Source: JALQTD01 sp036825655 (GTDB lineage Bacteria > Bacteroidota > Bacteroidia > Flavobacteriales_D > Sanyastnellaceae). From it: 8,852 bases of DNA. Numbering within the stretch: the stretch's first letter is position 1; every line of letters starts with the position of its first letter. Below the pieces are notes generated by a model. It saw only the letters and a program-made list of their open reading frames with translations. It had not been told where the DNA came from and ran no database searches. The stretch is taken from the NCBI GenBank assembly GCA_036825655.1, contig DAISXU010000091.1, forward strand, positions 1 to 8,852, written 5' to 3'. The position numbers were made by a program, and so were the translations under genes. Of the stretch, positions 6,650 through 8,852 are shown piece after piece.

Positions 6650-6776
6650 GAAGCGTTTTTCAACCAGAGGACTAATTGGACTGATTGGAGTCCTTCTGTT
6701 CAGCATGGCCTTGAGTGGATGCGATGGACACAAGCGCACCCGTGGATGCGACTGTCCCTCCTACAGGCAACCCTGA
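6648..6776 (+). CDS. Predicted 42-residue lipoprotein
   Basis: A short reading frame with the layout of a lipoprotein: positively charged start MKRFSTR, hydrophobic core GLIGLIGVLLFSMA, lipobox LSGC with the lipidated cysteine at residue 25, then a polar, basic mature part with two more cysteines (about 18 residues, ending CPSYRQP). Very small lipoproteins with a Cys-Pro-x-Tyr/Phe-like ending occur in Bacteroidota. I recall the pattern but cannot name a family. The ATG shares a CATG palindrome with the preferred mlaE start on the other strand, and the gene fills the mlaE-manC gap that would otherwise be unexplained. The TGA stop lies 32 bases before manC. No clear promoter is seen upstream, where it would lie inside mlaE. 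Alternatively the region is simply mlaE leader or an N-terminal extension of mlaE. Confidence 0.6.
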   Translation: MKRFSTRGLIGLIGVLLFSMALSGCDGHKRTRGCDCPSYRQP

Positions 6777-6796
6777 TTCAATCGAGCTGATAGGCT

Positions 6797-6804
6797 TAAA
6801 TTTG
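6797..6804 (+). promoter_or_regulatory. Candidate Bacteroidota -7 promoter element for manC
   Basis: TAAATTTG is an exact match to the Bacteroidota TAnnTTTG element. It ends only four bases before the manC ATG, so transcription would begin at or very near the start codon. No good TTG element is visible about 19 bases upstream. The match may be chance in a short A/T-rich stretch. Confidence 0.35.
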
Positions 6805-6808
6805 CCTC

Positions 6809-7912
6809 ATGCAATCCAATTCAACGACATACGCCGTTATCATGGCTGGTGGTGTGGGAACTCGATTTTGGCCCATGTCCCGAAGTGCTCGTCCGAAACA
6901 ATTTCTTGACATTTTAGGAACGGGTCGGTCTTTGATTCGCATGACGTTTGATCGGCTGAATCGCCGCATTCCCGCTGAGAACATCCTCGTGGTCACCCAA
7001 GGGCGCTATCGGGACCAAGTGCAAGAGCACTTGCCAGAAATCCCTGCAGAAAACGTTTTGTGCGAACCGTTCATGCGCAACACCGCCCCTTGCATTGCTT
7101 ATGCGAACCATTGGGTTGCTGCCAAGGCCGGTGACCGTGCGCACGAAGCTGCACTTGTCGTTGCGCCGGCTGACCACCTGATCATGGATGAACCCGGATT
7201 TTTAGAAACCATGGATTTGGCCCTGTCCAAAACCAGGAATTCCGGCCAACTCGTAACCCTCGGCATTCGACCTTCACGACCTGACACAGGCTACGGATAC
7301 ATCCAATTCGAAGAGGCACAGGGCGACGATGACCGCATCCGTTCTGTGCGAACGTTTACCGAAAAACCGAATTTGAAATTGGCTGAGGAGTTCTTGGATT
7401 CGGGAGATTTCTACTGGAATTCGGGCATCTTCATTTGGAGCCTTGCAAACATCTCCGAGGCTTTTGAGTCTCACCTTCCGGAGATGCAAGCCTTGTTTCA
7501 CGAGCGGGCGTCAAGCTTTGCAACACCCGATGAAGCGGGTGCCATTGCAGCAATCTATGCCGAATGCGATAACATCTCCATCGACTATGGCATCATGGAG
7601 AAAGCACCCAATGTTTCAGTGGTTCTCAGCGACTTCGGTTGGAGCGACTTAGGAACCTGGGCATCGCTCTACGAAAAACTACCGCAGGATGATGCGCACA
7701 ACGGAGCGGCCAATGTGGATTTGCAAGTCCAGGAATCCTCGGGCAATGTGGTGGTTTCACATGAGAATAAATTAGTGGCATTGAGGGGACTAGACGGTTT
7801 CATTGTTGTGGACACCCCGGACGCCTTGCTCATTTGTCCCAAATCCGATGAGCAATGGGTAAAAGAACTCGTGAACACCCTGAAAATTAACCGAGGCGAA
7901 CCATTGGTTTGA
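6809..7912 (+). CDS. manC: Mannose-1-phosphate guanylyltransferase
   Basis: Makes GDP-mannose from mannose-1-phosphate and GTP in the cytoplasm. This is the precursor for mannose and, after conversion, fucose-type sugars in surface polysaccharides and glycoproteins. It is 367 residues. The nucleotidyltransferase signature AGGVGTRFWPMSR (13-25) followed by PKQF (29-32) is intact. Further family motifs are CEPFMRNTAPC (85-95), APADH (119-123) with metal-binding Asp122, TGYGYI (160-165), FTEKP (183-187), WNSGIF (203-208), SIDYGIMEK (257-265) and GWSDLGTW (277-284). A left-handed beta-helix-like C-terminal portion (about 295-345) is present. There is no C-terminal phosphomannose isomerase domain, so this is the short monofunctional form, about 350-370 residues, rather than the bifunctional one of about 470. 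The ATG at 6809 gives the normal short lead-in to the signature. It lies downstream of the small lipoprotein gene and may be co-transcribed with it. Confidence 0.96.
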   Translation: MQSNSTTYAVIMAGGVGTRFWPMSRSARPKQFLDILGTGRSLIRMTFDRLNRRIPAENILVVTQGRYRDQVQEHLPEIPAENVLCEPFMRNTAPCIAYANHWVAAKAGDRAHEAALVVAPADHLIMDEPGFLETMDLALSKTRNSGQLVTLGIRPSRPDTGYGYIQFEEAQGDDDRIRSVRTFTEKPNLKLAEEFLDSGDFYWNSGIFIWSLANISEAFESHLPEMQALFHERASSFATPDEAGAIAAIYAECDNISIDYGIMEKAPNVSVVLSDFGWSDLGTWASLYEKLPQDDAHNGAANVDLQVQESSGNVVVSHENKLVALRGLDGFIVVDTPDALLICPKSDEQWVKELVNTLKINRGEPLV

Positions 7913-7966
7913 TCCCCGAGCGCAACCCTTTTTTCCAAAAGATTGTCCATACATCAAATCCTCACC

Positions 7967-8852
7967 ATGAAAAACTTTACCCTTTTCCTTTTGGCTTGCT
8001 TCTCAGCAAGCACGATGGCCTTGGCTCAAAATCCCTTGACTGTCTCCTTGAACCTTTCGAATGGAATCAATGAAGGTCCAGAAGGGGTAGCCGTCACCTT
8101 TGCCATTCAATCCGGGGGGGCTGTTCTTTCAGATGTGATTGCCACGGGTGCCAACGGCATGGCGAGCACCGTTTTTGATCTCCCGGCTGGCACGATGCAA
8201 GGCATGGTATTCGCTACCTATTTCGATTGCGATTCATTGGAGACCATCTTAACCAGCACATTTTCAGCCAACGCGCTCGGTGGGTTATCCCCAGTGGACA
8301 TGATGGGCACTTGGTGCAATGGCGGCGGCATAGACTGCTATCCCTACCTCACAGCCGACTCAACCCTCACCGGCACCTGGGCTTTTGAGGTGAACGACGC
8401 GCCCGAAGATGCTTCTTTTGTTTGGTCTGTTGACGGGGTTGTGGTTGCGGACATGTACGCGTCAGAGTTCGTCTGGGGATTGAGCCCTGGAGCCATTTAC
8501 ACGGTCTGTGTCAGCATGTTCTCTGAAACCTGCGGGGAATGGAATAACTGCATCGTCGTGGACTTGGGAAGCGGTGGCGGTGGCAACACGAATGATTGTT
8601 CCATCAGTTTTTTCGCTGCTCAAACCATGGACACCGACAGCAGCCTCGTGGCAAACTCCGTCGACGTTTTCATCGCTGGCTTTGACGAAGCGGCCCAATA
8701 CTATTGGGATTTTGGAGATGAAGGATTCAGCACAGAAGCCTTCCCTACTCACATCTACGATGGCAATGGACCTTATGTCTTGTGCCTCACTGCTACTTGG
8801 CCCATGACTCCGGCTGGAGAGGTCTGCGCGGCAACCTATTGCGATACCCTCG
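7967..8852 (+). CDS. Secreted PKD-domain protein, C-terminus beyond the window
   Basis: Translated by hand from the ATG at 7967: 295 codons run open to the right edge. A Sec signal peptide is clear: MKN, a hydrophobic core FTLFLLACFSAST, then MALA before Gln21, a good signal peptidase I site. The mature part contains an N-terminal beta-rich module (about 22-110), a second module with FVWSVDG (151-157) resembling a degenerate PKD fold, a GSGGGG linker (201-206), and a recognisable PKD domain with YYWDFGDEG (245-253) and THIYDGNGPYVLCLTA (261-276). It is rich in Asp, Ser, Thr and Gly, with many cysteines for an exported protein. Such proteins in Bacteroidota are often cell-surface or secreted by the type IX system, but the C-terminal sorting domain would lie outside the window, so that is inference. 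The 54-base gap after manC holds no terminator I would trust. The specific role is unknown. Confidence 0.9.
   Translation, partial: MKNFTLFLLACFSASTMALAQNPLTVSLNLSNGINEGPEGVAVTFAIQSGGAVLSDVIATGANGMASTVFDLPAGTMQGMVFATYFDCDSLETILTSTFSANALGGLSPVDMMGTWCNGGGIDCYPYLTADSTLTGTWAFEVNDAPEDASFVWSVDGVVVADMYASEFVWGLSPGAIYTVCVSMFSETCGEWNNCIVVDLGSGGGGNTNDCSISFFAAQTMDTDSSLVANSVDVFIAGFDEAAQYYWDFGDEGFSTEAFPTHIYDGNGPYVLCLTATWPMTPAGEVCAATYCDTL

Noticed and set aside
6650..6739. mlaE N-terminal extension to ATG 6706 or GTG 6739
   Set aside because: The extra PISPISP-containing residues have no counterpart in MlaE proteins, and the opposite strand encodes a convincing lipoprotein signal. Not fully excluded.
6715..6909. 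64-residue plus-strand frame running into manC
   Set aside because: It overlaps the lipoprotein frame and the manC start in another frame, and its translation has no recognisable features.
7898..7935. Possible terminator after manC
   Set aside because: AACCATTGGTT is a palindrome with almost no loop, and the T-run lies about 20 bases farther on, so it does not form a standard intrinsic terminator.
8462..8752. 96-residue minus-strand frame
   Set aside because: It is antisense to the PKD domain of the secreted protein, which reads open through the whole region.

Overview
The window looks like chromosomal DNA from a member of the Bacteroidota, probably a Flavobacteriales relative. Three things point there. 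The acpP-fabF-rnc-IPExxxVDY-pyk gene order is a Bacteroidota arrangement. The usable promoter-like sequences resemble the Bacteroidota TAnnTTTG element rather than a sigma70 -10 box, and start codons are not preceded by clear Shine-Dalgarno sequences. The right-hand gene is a secreted PKD-domain protein of the kind common in this phylum. Base composition appears near 50 % G+C by eye and is even along the window. I see no insertion sequence, phage gene, tRNA, rRNA or CRISPR array.

Layout. Positions 1-6649 are one long minus-strand block, read right to left. It begins with a lipid-transport pair, the MlaE-type permease and MlaF-type ATPase, whose genes overlap. The ATPase gene in turn overlaps by one base a nitroreductase-superfamily gene that closely resembles iodotyrosine deiodinase. 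After a 101-base spacer with a promoter-like element comes the fatty-acid/RNA/glycolysis cluster: acyl carrier protein, 3-oxoacyl-ACP synthase II, RNase III, an IPExxxVDY-type protein and pyruvate kinase. Spacers inside this cluster are 3 to 54 bases, depending on the start chosen for the IPExxxVDY gene. Pyruvate kinase runs off the left edge.

From 6648 rightward the genes are on the plus strand. First is a tiny ORF encoding a 42-residue predicted lipoprotein, whose ATG shares a CATG palindrome with the likely mlaE start. Next is mannose-1-phosphate guanylyltransferase (manC), which makes GDP-mannose for surface polysaccharide. Last is a Sec-secreted protein with PKD-like modules that runs off the right edge.

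Functionally this is mostly housekeeping envelope and central metabolism: acyl chain synthesis, lipid trafficking, sugar-nucleotide supply and glycolysis. I do not see a clearly new multi-gene system. The points most worth a second look are the iodotyrosine-deiodinase-like gene coupled to mlaEF, the micro-lipoprotein overlapping the mlaE start, the residues marking pyruvate kinase as a K+-independent type, an Asn at a catalytic metal position of RNase III, and a possible leaderless manC transcript.
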